Positions 28,397-37,394 of a stretch of 64,000 nt of DNA are shown piece by piece. The translations under genes and the position numbers were made by a program. The notes under the pieces were generated by a model. That model saw only the letters and a program-made list of their open reading frames with translations. It was not told the origin of the DNA and did not search any database. The number at the start of each line of letters is the position of its first letter. Position 1 is the first letter of the stretch. Where the stretch lies: the NCBI RefSeq assembly GCF_008843145.1, contig NZ_CP030265.1, positions 219,501 through 283,500 on the forward strand, in the 5' to 3' direction. The stretch comes from Skermanella pratensis (GTDB taxonomy: Bacteria > Pseudomonadota > Alphaproteobacteria > Azospirillales > Azospirillaceae).

Positions 28397-31300
28397 TTCC
28401 GCCAGGGCCGGATTCGCCGGCCAGCCGGGCGACCATCGCCCTCAGGTCGGCCGGTTCGTAGGGCTTCTCGAGCACGGGCACGCCGGTCTCGCCCAGGAAG
28501 TCGCGCACGCCGTCGCCAAGCGTGTCGCCGGTGACGAAGACGATGCGCTTCAGCAGGCCGGGATGGCGGGTTTCCAGCTCGCGGTACAGGCCGGGGCCGT
28601 CCAGTTCCGGCATGCGGATGTCGCTGATCACCAGGTCGCAGGGGTCCGAGGCCAGGCGCTCCAGCGCCTCCGTGCCGTTTTGGGCGACGGCGATGCGGTG
28701 GCCGTCGGGCTGGAGCATTTCCGCGAGGGTCAGGGCGATCTCGGGATCGTCGTCGACGATCAGCAGGTTCAGCGGCCGGACGGCCGCGGGGACCGGCGGC
28801 GGCTCCGCCGCGCGCGCCGGGGCCGCATCGAGCGCCGGCAGGTCGACCATGAAGGTGGCGCCGCCGCCGGGCGTTTCGCCCAGGGCGATGATGCCGCCAT
28901 GGCTGTCGATGATGTTGTGGCACATGGACAGCCCCACTCCGGTGCCGATCCCGGCCGGTTTGGTCGTGAAGAAGGGGTCGAAGATCCGGGTCCGGATGCC
29001 GGCCGGCACGCCGGGACCGTTGTCGGCCACGGTCAGGCGGATCACCGGCGGTCCGGGGACGCGGACGACCGAGACCGCCAGCCGCCGCGGTTCGGGAGAT
29101 CCCTGGAGCGCCTGCCGGGCGTTGACCACCAGGTTGGTGACCACCTGGTTCAACTGGTCGGCATCGCCCCACAGCCGGGCCGGCCCAGGCGCCAGGGAGA
29201 GTGTCAGTTCGATCCCGTCGGTGCGCAGGGAGTATCCCACCAGCTCGATCGATGCCAGAACGATCTCGTTCAGATCGACCTGCTGCCGCTCGGGCGGGCT
29301 GCGCCGGGCCAGGGACAGGAAGGTCTTGACGATGCGGGCGCAGCGGTCGGCGGCACGGTGGATCTTGCGGGCGCGCTGGGCCGTCGCGTCGTCCGGCGCG
29401 GTTTCCTCCAGCAGGACGGACTGTCCGACCACCACCGACAGCGGGTTGTTCAGCTCGTGCGCCACGCCGGCCAGCAGCGAGCCGAGGGCGGCCAGCTTCT
29501 CCGACTGGAGCAGGGCCTCGTGCTGGCTGGCGATCTGGGCCTGGGCGCGCCGGCGTTCGGTGATGTCGCGGACGAAGGCGGTGAAGACCGCCTGCCCGCC
29601 GGCCTTGACCTCGTTGACCGCCAGCTCCACCGGGAACACGGTGCCGTCGGAGCGCATCGCCTCGACCTCGACCCGGCGGCCGAGCAGGTGGCGCTCGCGG
29701 GTGTCGAAATAGTGCCGCATGCCGGCGGTGTGGCGGGCGCGCTGGAGCACCGGCATGATGATGTCGCCCAGCGGCCTGCCCAGCACGGATTCCCGGTCAT
29801 GGCCGAAGGTCTGCTCGGCCGCCGGGTTGAACTCGATGATCCGGCCCTCGGCATCGCTGGTGATGATGCAGTCGAGCGAGGAGGCGACGACCGCGGCCTT
29901 CAGCGATTCCGACGCCCGCAGGCTCTCCTCCGCCCGCTTGTTCTCCGTGATGTCGGCGGTCGAGCCGGCGACCCGGAGCACCCAGTTGGTGCGCGGATCG
30001 CGCACCGCGGCCCCCGTGGTCGAGACCCAGCGCATCCTGCCGTCGCGGGACAGCAGGCGGTATTCCAGGGCCACGGTGTTCGACCGGCTCTTCAGGAACG
30101 CCCGGTAGGCGCGGCGCACCCGCATCGCGTCGGCGGGATGGATCTGCCGCGTCCAGGCCTCGGCGGAGGTGCCGAGGTCGGCGGCCGGGCCGCCGTACAG
30201 CTCGGCCATGCGGGGCGAGTAATAGACCGTGCCGGTGACCAAGTCCCAGTCGTACAGGCCGGCGCTGGCGCCGTCGGCGGCCAGGGCGAACCGCTCGTTG
30301 CTGAGGCGGAGCGCCCGTTCCTTCTCCTCCTGGCGGGTCCTGAACTGGCCGGCGATGCCGACCGCGAAGACCACGGAGGAGACCGCGGCTCCGGCATCGA
30401 ACATGTTCGCGGTCAGCAGGTTGGCCGGCAGCAGGTCCAGGCTGACCAGGCTGCGCGCCAGCCCGCCCATCAGCAGGGCGGAGAAGGCGACCAGGAAGAC
30501 CGGTCCGCCGTCCACCTTCAGGCGGATGGCGCCGACCCCGGCATGCAGGAACACCGCGACCATGCCGATCACGCACCAGGGCAGCAGCATGTTGACGAGC
30601 AGGCGGTCGAAGGCCGCCAGCACGGCCAGGGCGGCGAGGGCCGCGACCAGCAGGCGGAGCACCCGGTAGAAGGCCGGCATGTGCTGCCGGACCGCCAGGA
30701 AGCTGCCGGCGAACAGAATGCCGGTGACCATGGCCAGCAGGATCGACAGGGGCACCGAATAGCCGGTCCACCAGGGCATGCCGCGCCACAGGTATTCGGC
30801 CAGGAAGCCGTTCGCCGAGGCGATGTGGAAGGTGACCGAGAGCTGCATCAGGATCAGGTAGAGCTGGCAGCGCTCGCGCATGACCCGCCAGATGAAGAAC
30901 AGGTATACGCAGACCGTCATCAGGATGCCGAACAGGGTTCCGAACAGGAGCTGCTCGGACCGGTCGGAGGTGTAGAGCGACGCCACCGACTGGATGACCA
31001 GGGGGATCGTCAGCGTGCCGCGGTTCTCGACCCGGACATAGAGGGTCGGCTGCTCGGCCGGTTGGAGCCACAGGGGAAAGACGAGATAGCGGTGGGCCAG
31101 CCGGAAATAACTTCGCGACACCAGCATGCCGCCTTCGAGCGCCGTCCAGCCACCGTCCGGCCGGGGCACATAGACGGTGACCCGGTCGACCAGGGCTTGG
31201 CGGAACACCAGGAACCAGTCCCGGTGCACGGCCAGGATGCTGTTCAGGGTCACGCGCGCCCAGACGGCGGACCGGGTCAGGCCGAAATTCGGCTCGTCCT

Positions 31301-31571
31301 CTTGGCCGGGCTGGAAGCGGGGGGAGAATTCGGGCGTCGTGACCTGGTCGATGGTCAGGCGGCCGGTCGGGTCCTCGAACAGCTCCATGTCGCGTCCGAG
31401 CGCGTAGACCTCCATCTCGTTGACCAGCATGACCGTCCGGGCGGCGTTCTGCGCCCGGGCCGCACCGCTTGCCGCGGCAAGCAGGCAGGCGGCGACGGTC
31501 AGCGCCGCAGCCAGGACGGCGGCGGCCCGCGGGACCATCGAACCGACGGTGGAGGCCGCTTGGTGAGGCAT
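28383..31571 (-). CDS. 7TM-DISM hybrid sensor histidine kinase
   Basis: A 1062-residue protein. Order: signal peptide, 7TMR-DISMED2 extracellular domain (about 50-190; YFRLAHRYLVFPLWL), a seven-helix 7TMR-DISM membrane part (about 205-400), two PAS domains (about 430-530 and 545-660), a HisKA box VAHELNNPLSVVVGQSVLL (of the HELNNPL type), a HATPase (NLVVNARQAL, ADNGPGVP, GTGVGLSM) and a receiver domain near the C-terminus (LLIVDDDPEI, phospho-Asp in VISDIRMPELDG, Lys in LEKPYEP). DISM sensors often detect carbohydrates or other extracellular ligands. It is convergent with the binding-protein gene, with overlapping 3' ends. Confidence 0.92.
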   Translation of the reverse strand: MPHQAASTVGSMVPRAAAVLAAALTVAACLLAAASGAARAQNAARTVMLVNEMEVYALGRDMELFEDPTGRLTIDQVTTPEFSPRFQPGQEDEPNFGLTRSAVWARVTLNSILAVHRDWFLVFRQALVDRVTVYVPRPDGGWTALEGGMLVSRSYFRLAHRYLVFPLWLQPAEQPTLYVRVENRGTLTIPLVIQSVASLYTSDRSEQLLFGTLFGILMTVCVYLFFIWRVMRERCQLYLILMQLSVTFHIASANGFLAEYLWRGMPWWTGYSVPLSILLAMVTGILFAGSFLAVRQHMPAFYRVLRLLVAALAALAVLAAFDRLLVNMLLPWCVIGMVAVFLHAGVGAIRLKVDGGPVFLVAFSALLMGGLARSLVSLDLLPANLLTANMFDAGAAVSSVVFAVGIAGQFRTRQEEKERALRLSNERFALAADGASAGLYDWDLVTGTVYYSPRMAELYGGPAADLGTSAEAWTRQIHPADAMRVRRAYRAFLKSRSNTVALEYRLLSRDGRMRWVSTTGAAVRDPRTNWVLRVAGSTADITENKRAEESLRASESLKAAVVASSLDCIITSDAEGRIIEFNPAAEQTFGHDRESVLGRPLGDIIMPVLQRARHTAGMRHYFDTRERHLLGRRVEVEAMRSDGTVFPVELAVNEVKAGGQAVFTAFVRDITERRRAQAQIASQHEALLQSEKLAALGSLLAGVAHELNNPLSVVVGQSVLLEETAPDDATAQRARKIHRAADRCARIVKTFLSLARRSPPERQQVDLNEIVLASIELVGYSLRTDGIELTLSLAPGPARLWGDADQLNQVVTNLVVNARQALQGSPEPRRLAVSVVRVPGPPVIRLTVADNGPGVPAGIRTRIFDPFFTTKPAGIGTGVGLSMCHNIIDSHGGIIALGETPGGGATFMVDLPALDAAPARAAEPPPVPAAVRPLNLLIVDDDPEIALTLAEMLQPDGHRIAVAQNGTEALERLASDPCDLVISDIRMPELDGPGLYRELETRHPGLLKRIVFVTGDTLGDGVRDFLGETGVPVLEKPYEPADLRAMVARLAGESGPGGINKR

Positions 31572-31732
31572 GATGCTCCGGACGATCACGGTCCGACGAT
31601 GATCCAGGCGCCCCGCGCCGCCAAGCGGGATATGCGGGCGCGACATCGTGAAACGGGCCGGCCCGAAAGGACGGGACCCTATTGCCCGCCGGCGTGTTTT
31701 CCAGGCACGAACACCACCGTCGGAGGACGATC

Positions 31733-32158
31733 ATGGCATTACGGACGGCGGAAGCCGAATGGCGCGGCGCGCTGAAGGACGGAACTGGCCGCATCAGGAC
31801 CGGTAGCGGCGTCGTGGACGCCGCCTACTCCTTTCCGTCGCGCTTCGAATCGGGCAGCGGCACCAACCCAGAGGAGCTGATCGCGGCGGCCCATGCCGGC
31901 TGCTTCTCCATGGCGCTGGCCCATGGGCTCGCGGGCGCCGGCCATCCGGCGGAGCGCGTCTCGACCACCGCCAAGGTTCATCTGGAGAAGGCGGACGGCG
32001 GGTTCGCGATCAGCCGGATCGACCTGACCTGCGAGGCCGAGGTACCCGGCATCGACGAAGCCGGCTTCAGGAAGCAGGCCGACGACGCCAAGGCCAACTG
32101 CCCCGTCTCCAAGGCGCTCGCGGCGACGGAGATCACCCTGGACGCCAAGCTGGCGTGA
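31733..32158 (+). CDS. osmC: OsmC family hydroperoxide resistance protein
   Basis: A 141-residue OsmC/Ohr peroxidase. It has both redox cysteines in context: AAHAGCFSMALAH and ANCPVSKALA, and the GSGTNPEELIAAAHA motif with the Glu that pairs with a conserved Arg. It reduces organic hydroperoxides using lipoylated or thiol donors. The ATG at 31733 follows a GGAGGA ribosome site, and the longer frame is rejected. A perfect tetraloop hairpin follows the stop. Confidence 0.93.
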   Translation: MALRTAEAEWRGALKDGTGRIRTGSGVVDAAYSFPSRFESGSGTNPEELIAAAHAGCFSMALAHGLAGAGHPAERVSTTAKVHLEKADGGFAISRIDLTCEAEVPGIDEAGFRKQADDAKANCPVSKALAATEITLDAKLA

Positions 32159-32181
32159 CGGACCGTCGTCCATCCCGAGGA

Positions 32182-32205
32182 GCGCCGGGCTTTCGAGCCC
32201 GGCGC
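32182..32205 (+). terminator. Terminator hairpin after osmC
   Basis: GCGCCGGGCT-TTCG-AGCCCGGCGC: a perfect 10-bp stem with a stable TTCG tetraloop, 23 bases after the stop. No T run follows. Confidence 0.65.
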
Positions 32206-32294
32206 CGCATCTTCAAGTTCCGCCGGACCCGGATCTGCTCTAAAACAGCCACCGCAGTTCCATTCAAACGGATCGGCCGAACGGGAACCGGGAG

Positions 32295-33473
32295 ATGAAG
32301 CGCCTGACCTGCACCGTGATCATTCCCACCTTCAACCGGGCGGGCTACATCGCGGATGCCATCGACAGCATACTTGGACAGACCAGGGCGCCGGATCAGG
32401 TCATCGTGGTCGACGACGGCTCGACCGACGCCACCCTGGCGGTGCTGGAGGCCTATTCCGGCCGGATCGAAATCGTCTCCAAGCCGAACGGCGGCAAGTC
32501 GACGGCCATCAACAGGGCGGTGCCGCTGGCCCGGGGCGACTGCATCTGGGTCTTCGACGACGACGACGTGGCGCTGCCCGACGCGCTGCACCGGCACCTG
32601 GCCGCGCTGGAGGAGAACCCCGAGGCCGGCTTCACCTACAGCGCGGTCCAAGTGGGGCACTCCGGTCCCGACGGAGGGATCGTCGTGCGGTACGAGGCGA
32701 GGCTCTGGCCGGCGGAGCCGGACGAGTTCCTGATCCGGATGATGGAGCACTGCTTCGTCTACGGCCAGCCGGCGGTCGTCGCCAGGAAGGAGTGCCTGGT
32801 GCGGGTCGGCCTGTTCGACGAACGGCTGGTCCGGTGCCAGGACTACGACATCATGCTGAAGCTCGCTCGGCACTATCCTCCGGCGCGGATCGAGGAGCCG
32901 ACCTTCATCCAGCGCCGGCATCCGGGAACCCGCGGCACCCTGGCGCAGGCATTCAGCGCCGCCGAGCCATCGGTGGCGTGGAGCCGCTACAACAGGATCT
33001 TCATTTCCGAACTGCTCGACACGCTTCCGCTGGACCGCTACGTCCCGGCGTCCAGGAGCTACAGCGAACGGACCGCCAGGATCCAGCGCTTCGCGATCGC
33101 GAATCGGCACGTCGTTCCGGACAGCGCCGGGCGGGACCTGGCCTGGATCGTCGCGAATGGCGGTGACCTGACCGCCGCCGAGCGCCGCATCCTGATCGGC
33201 GCGCTGACCCATTTCACCGCGATGCGCGAGATCGGCACCGACGAATGCCGCCGGCTCGCGCGGGCATGCAGGGGGCGGATCGGCGGGCAGATCCGGGTGT
33301 CGCTGGCCAAGGGCCTGATCTACGAAGCGATGGCCGCCTTTCGGAAGAGGCGGTTCTCCGAAGTCCGCAGCCTGATGCCGCGGATCGTCGCCCTGGTCGG
33401 GGTGACCGGGGCCGCGGAGCTGCTGCGCGAGAAGCTCGGGCGGACGCCCCGGCGCCTGTCTCCCTCGCCCTGA
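32295..33473 (+). CDS. Glycosyltransferase family 2 protein
   Basis: A 392-residue inverting GT-A transferase: LTCTVIIPTFNRAGYIADAIDSIL at the start, VVDDGSTDAT for UDP-sugar binding, the FDDDDV metal site near residue 92, and a catalytic region around YDIMLKLARHYP. The last 120 residues are an extra helical segment. Cytoplasmic, presumably acting on a cell-surface glycan; the sugar cannot be told. It heads a group of envelope genes (barrel protein, GH17-like membrane protein, TylF methyltransferase), which face the other way. Confidence 0.88.
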   Translation: MKRLTCTVIIPTFNRAGYIADAIDSILGQTRAPDQVIVVDDGSTDATLAVLEAYSGRIEIVSKPNGGKSTAINRAVPLARGDCIWVFDDDDVALPDALHRHLAALEENPEAGFTYSAVQVGHSGPDGGIVVRYEARLWPAEPDEFLIRMMEHCFVYGQPAVVARKECLVRVGLFDERLVRCQDYDIMLKLARHYPPARIEEPTFIQRRHPGTRGTLAQAFSAAEPSVAWSRYNRIFISELLDTLPLDRYVPASRSYSERTARIQRFAIANRHVVPDSAGRDLAWIVANGGDLTAAERRILIGALTHFTAMREIGTDECRRLARACRGRIGGQIRVSLAKGLIYEAMAAFRKRRFSEVRSLMPRIVALVGVTGAAELLREKLGRTPRRLSPSP

Positions 33474-33499
33474 GAGGCGAAGGGGCGGTCGCGAACCCG

Positions 33500-34468
33500 T
33501 CAGAACTTGACCTTCAGGGCCGCCCGCAGGGTATGCATCCGGGGCTGGGTGGTGGAGTGGTCGATCGTCAGGATGCCGCCGTCGCGGTGCTGGGCGGTGA
33601 GGCCGAAGCGGATGCTGGTCGCGGTCCGGTGCACGGCCTCGTCCGCCAGTTCGTGGACGTGCTCGATTCCGGCACGCGGCATCAGCGTGCCCCACAGGTA
33701 ATCGATGCGGTAGCTGGCCTGCACCCCGACGGTTCCCGTGGCGAGCTCGCTGTCGACGCCGGAGTCGCCGCCCTCGGCCGCGGCGTAGTTGAAGCGCGTC
33801 GTGGCGGCCAGGATCAGGCCGCCGTCCAGCCGGAGCTCGTTGCGGAGGCCCAGGCCGCCGAACATCAGGTCGGCGCCTCCTGTCGCGAAGGACAGGTCGC
33901 CGGTCCCGGCGACCCCGTCGAGCGTCAGGCCGGGCTTGACCATGTGGGCGCCGTAGACGGCGATGCTGCGGCCCGACAGTTTCTCTGCCGTCGCGACATA
34001 GCCGCCGGCGACGCCGATCGAGCTGTGGTCGCCGACCTGCATGTCGGCTCCCGCCGTCAGGCCCGGCGTTTCCAGCATCGTGCCGCCGCGCTCCTGCCGG
34101 CCGGCCTTCTTCGCGAGGCGTGCGCTGCCGCTGAAGAAGGTGCCGACCGGACCGGTGCGGGAATCCTTCAGGGCCGGCGGCATGAAGCGCGAGAAGGCGC
34201 GCAGCGGCACCTGCTTCTCGTCCAGCTCCAGCCGGAGCCGTTCGGCGCGGTTGCCGCCGTTGGGCGCGCCGCCGGCGTGGGATGCGTGGAGATCGTTCAG
34301 CCGGTTTATCACGGCGCGGGTCTGATGCCCGGCCGCGATCACGGCGTTGTTCAGATCGGCCGGATTGATGACGGGGTCGGCCCGGGACGATGCCGAACAA
34401 CCCAGGGCGATGGCGAAGATGCCGGCCAGCAGCCGCGTCGGCGATTTGGAATTAACCCAATGAGGCAT
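33500..34468 (-). CDS. Outer-membrane beta-barrel (autotransporter-domain-like) protein
   Basis: A 322-residue secreted protein: N-terminal signal (about 1-30) then a coiled-type linker (VINRLNDLHASHAG) and from about 105 a run of alternating strands (GGYVATAEKLS, GADLMFGGLGLRNEL, VGVQASYRIDYLWG) ending in ALKVKF, with the terminal Phe typical of outer-membrane proteins recognised by BAM. It resembles the translocator domain of autotransporters but lacks a passenger. Function unknown. Confidence 0.7.
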   Translation of the reverse strand: MPHWVNSKSPTRLLAGIFAIALGCSASSRADPVINPADLNNAVIAAGHQTRAVINRLNDLHASHAGGAPNGGNRAERLRLELDEKQVPLRAFSRFMPPALKDSRTGPVGTFFSGSARLAKKAGRQERGGTMLETPGLTAGADMQVGDHSSIGVAGGYVATAEKLSGRSIAVYGAHMVKPGLTLDGVAGTGDLSFATGGADLMFGGLGLRNELRLDGGLILAATTRFNYAAAEGGDSGVDSELATGTVGVQASYRIDYLWGTLMPRAGIEHVHELADEAVHRTATSIRFGLTAQHRDGGILTIDHSTTQPRMHTLRAALKVKF

Positions 34469-34531
34469 CCCGGCCCCCTCCCTACTCCCAAAGTTCGGAG
34501 CACAGGGTGGGCGGGCCGGGTTTTCATATGG

Positions 34532-36211
34532 TTAACGAGATGCTGATAAAATGCTTTTAGTTGACGAAACACTGCTGCGGGCCGCCGCGATTGCAGCCGC
34601 GTACGGAATGGCGGTGAGCACCAGGAGCCCCGCCCAGGCCATCGCCTCGGTGTTGACGGTACCCTCGCGAATCACGATGCCCGCCGCGCCGAGCGGCAGG
34701 AGTACGGCCAGGGCGAGCGCCGCCCGCCCGGCCAGGACCGACGGCAAGGCCGCCGCCGATGCGCCGGCCAGGGCGCCCCGCACCGTCAGGGAGTTCGGCC
34801 CGCCGCCCTGGAGGGCGAGGCGGAGCAGCCCCAGCGCGGGCAGGGCCAGGCCGGGCACCAGATAGTCGGGAACGGGGAAGTCGCGGTAGCGCCCGTCGAA
34901 GATCAGCAGCGCGGTCGCGACGACCGCCACGGCCGCCATGGCCCAGGCCGCCGCGGCGCCGGGGACGGCCAGGATCCCGGCCTTCCCGCCCCGCGGATCC
35001 GCCAGGAGGCGGGCCGCCGATTCGAGGATCGCCGCTGCCAGGACGACCTCCAGCGCGAAGAGCAGCGCCGCACGGACCGTTTCGAACGGGTAATAGGTCT
35101 GCGTCCAGGTGACATGCCCGGCCAGCACCAGGGCGCTCGCCATGCCCTGGGCGAGGATCGCCAGGAGCAGCGCGCGGCCGGGCCGCAGGGAGGCGGCAAG
35201 GCCCGGCACCGCCGCCGCGGCGGCCAGGACGGCGGCGATCGCCAGGCCGCTCGACAGCGCGACGTGGCGCATCCAGTCCGGATTCTCGACGACCGGCCCT
35301 GCGAGCGAGAACTTGCGTTCCCGGTCGGTGGAGAACAGGCCCCAGTTGGCGCCGACGGTGCCCTCGTTGGCCGATTTCCAGCCCTGGTCGAAGGCCTCGA
35401 CGATGTTGTACTGGAAGCCCTCGCGCTCGGCCATGCGGACGAACAGGTTGACGAACCGCGCCTTGTTGACGAGGCCGGTCTCGGCGGGGCCGCGGGTCCG
35501 CCCGGCGGTCGGCCAGCCGACCTCGCCGACCAGGATCGGCTTGCCGGGGAAACGCTCGCGGATCTCACGGTAGGCTTCGAGGATGCGCTCCTCGGCGCCC
35601 TCGACGCCGGCCGGGACGTCCTCCCAGTAAGGCAGCAGGTGGATGGTGATGAAGTCCACCTCGTCGGCCACCTGGGGGTATTTCAGCCACCATTCCCAGA
35701 CGTCGGCATAGGTCACGGGCTGTTTCACCCGGGCCTTGACCCGGCGGATGTACTCGACGAGCTGGTCGACCGTGCGGTCGCCGCGCAGAAGCACCTCGTT
35801 GCCGACGATCACCCGGTCGATCACGTCGGGATACTCGTTGGCGAGGCGGATCTGGGCCGCGATCTCCTCCTCGTTCAGGGCGGTCTTGGGACCGATCCAG
35901 GAGCCCTGCATCACCTTGATGCCGTATTCGCGGGCGAGCGGCGGGACGTTCTCCAGCCCTTCGCGGCTGGTATAGGTCCGGACCGCCACGACCTCGTCCT
36001 TCAGCAGGCGGAGATCCTCCTCGATCTGCGCCGGCGTCGGGTAGACCATGGTCAGCGGGCTCTGCCCGTCGCGGAACGGCGCGAAGGACACGCTTTGAAG
36101 CTTGCCGCCGGGGGGCGGCTCGAGCGGTTGGGGACGATTGGGAAGCGCCCACAGGGCGAAGTTGCCCAGGACGGCGACGGCCAGCACGGCCAATAGGACG
36201 GGGACACGCAT
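34532..36211 (-). CDS. GH17-like membrane glucanase/glucosyltransferase-related protein
   Basis: A 559-residue protein. An N-terminal anchor (VLLAVLAVAVLGNFALWAL) leads into a (beta/alpha)8 domain (about 40-320) of the glycoside hydrolase family 17 type, with candidate acid/base Glu in DRVIVGNEVLLRGD and nucleophile Glu in ILVGEVGWPTAGRT. Residues 325-545 contain about six to eight membrane helices. Relatives sit with beta-glucan synthases (NdvB/NdvC-type) and remodel or transfer glucan chains at the inner membrane. No beta-glucan synthase is in the window, so the glucan is unknown. Confidence 0.8.
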   Translation of the reverse strand: MRVPVLLAVLAVAVLGNFALWALPNRPQPLEPPPGGKLQSVSFAPFRDGQSPLTMVYPTPAQIEEDLRLLKDEVVAVRTYTSREGLENVPPLAREYGIKVMQGSWIGPKTALNEEEIAAQIRLANEYPDVIDRVIVGNEVLLRGDRTVDQLVEYIRRVKARVKQPVTYADVWEWWLKYPQVADEVDFITIHLLPYWEDVPAGVEGAEERILEAYREIRERFPGKPILVGEVGWPTAGRTRGPAETGLVNKARFVNLFVRMAEREGFQYNIVEAFDQGWKSANEGTVGANWGLFSTDRERKFSLAGPVVENPDWMRHVALSSGLAIAAVLAAAAAVPGLAASLRPGRALLLAILAQGMASALVLAGHVTWTQTYYPFETVRAALLFALEVVLAAAILESAARLLADPRGGKAGILAVPGAAAAWAMAAVAVVATALLIFDGRYRDFPVPDYLVPGLALPALGLLRLALQGGGPNSLTVRGALAGASAAALPSVLAGRAALALAVLLPLGAAGIVIREGTVNTEAMAWAGLLVLTAIPYAAAIAAARSSVSSTKSILSASR

Positions 36212-36301
36212 GGCGGCGATATCTACACGAAATCGCCGCCGCCCGGCATGGAAAAACGGCCCCGCCCGGCGCCCGCCCGGGAACCCGGTCCGGCGCCGCG
36301 G

Positions 36302-37117
36302 TCAGGCGTCGGGCGGGGTCTTCGTCCGGGCCAGCAGGAACACGGCCGAATTCTCGTTGTAGGCCGGCAGCTGGGTCGTCGCGATGTCCGGGTTGCGGCG
36401 CAGGAACTCGTCGAAGGCGCGCTTCTCGCCCAGGTTCTGCTCCGCCAGGCCGCCGGCATGCCAGTCGTCGAACAGGAAGACCGCGTGGTCTCCGATCAGG
36501 GGTTCGACGAAGGCCAGCGAGTCGCGCGCCGAGGTGTAGATGTCGCAGTCGATCATGGCGATGCCGACATGGCGGATGCCGTGCCGCTCGACGAGTTCGG
36601 GCGTCAGCGTGTCCTTGAACCAGCCCTTGATCAGGAAGGTCCTGCTCCAGTCCACGCCGCGGCGGGTCAGCAGCTTGCGGGCGAACTCGATCGACGAGGC
36701 GAGCTGGCCGCTGCTCCAGAGCTGGTTGTCCTGATGGTCGGCTTCCGGCGGCAGGCCCTCGAAGCTGTCGAAGCCGAACTGGCGGACGCCGGGAGTGCCG
36801 GTCCGCTCCAGCGCGTCGTGCATGCAGGCCATGGACGAGCCGTAGCAGACGCCGAATTCCAGGTAGTCGCCGATCGGCTTGCCGCCGTTCAACTCGCGCA
36901 GGCGCCGGATGGCGTCGACGAAGCTGGCGGTGAGCTTCTGTTCGGGCACGAGGCCCTCGCCGGCCAGGGCCCGCCGTTGGGTACGGACCCGGTATAGCCA
37001 GCGGTTCACCTTACGGGACGGCTCGAACAGTCCCAGCGCCATCAGCAGGCGGAAGAAAGGCGTGTTGAAACGGTCGGCACCGGGAGGCCGAGCGGCATGG
37101 CTGTCGTTGACCGTCAT
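36302..37117 (-). CDS. TylF/MycF family O-methyltransferase
   Basis: A 271-residue SAM-dependent enzyme. GDYLEFGVCYGSSMACMHDAL is motif I, GFDSFEGLPPEA follows, and IAMIDCDIYTSARDSL with FLFDDWHAG gives the metal-binding aspartates of the TylF/MycF group, which methylate sugar hydroxyls. The ATG at 37117 (MTVNDSH) is used; the frame could extend by three codons to a TTG. It is upstream of the GH17-like gene on the same strand, with 90 bases between. Confidence 0.85.
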   Translation of the reverse strand: MTVNDSHAARPPGADRFNTPFFRLLMALGLFEPSRKVNRWLYRVRTQRRALAGEGLVPEQKLTASFVDAIRRLRELNGGKPIGDYLEFGVCYGSSMACMHDALERTGTPGVRQFGFDSFEGLPPEADHQDNQLWSSGQLASSIEFARKLLTRRGVDWSRTFLIKGWFKDTLTPELVERHGIRHVGIAMIDCDIYTSARDSLAFVEPLIGDHAVFLFDDWHAGGLAEQNLGEKRAFDEFLRRNPDIATTQLPAYNENSAVFLLARTKTPPDA

Positions 37118-37394
37118 CGGAGCCAAATTCCTGCAATGGTTTCATCAGCTATCATAAACGGATGAAAACCATATTGGCTGCCATGGGGCCAGGATTTATA
37201 TGACTTGCCTCAAGAGAAGATGCAAAGTGGTTATTGACACTTCAAAGAAAACATAGAATTTCGAGGATTATGGATATCTTTTTGAGAAAAAACTTGTGAT
37301 CTGGGACAAAATTATCCTAATCCTGAAACTCCGGACTGTAGTTTACAAGCTTCTTAAAATCCTTTCAAGTTGCCGTATTCCATGAAAAGTTCTT

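Noticed and set aside
31680-31732. EcfG-type general stress promoter before osmC (GGGAC, 17 bases, TGTT)
   Set aside because: Both boxes miss the GGAAC and CGTT consensus; too weak to claim.
29000-31775. Very long plus-strand open frame opposite the 7TM hybrid kinase
   Set aside because: It is the Asp/Gln/Arg-rich shadow of the real kinase gene; only its first part (27633 onward) belongs to the binding protein before the frameshift.
37127-37394. AT-rich stretch with TTGACA as a possible small-RNA promoter
   Set aside because: No -10 at proper spacing and no hairpin terminator could be found.
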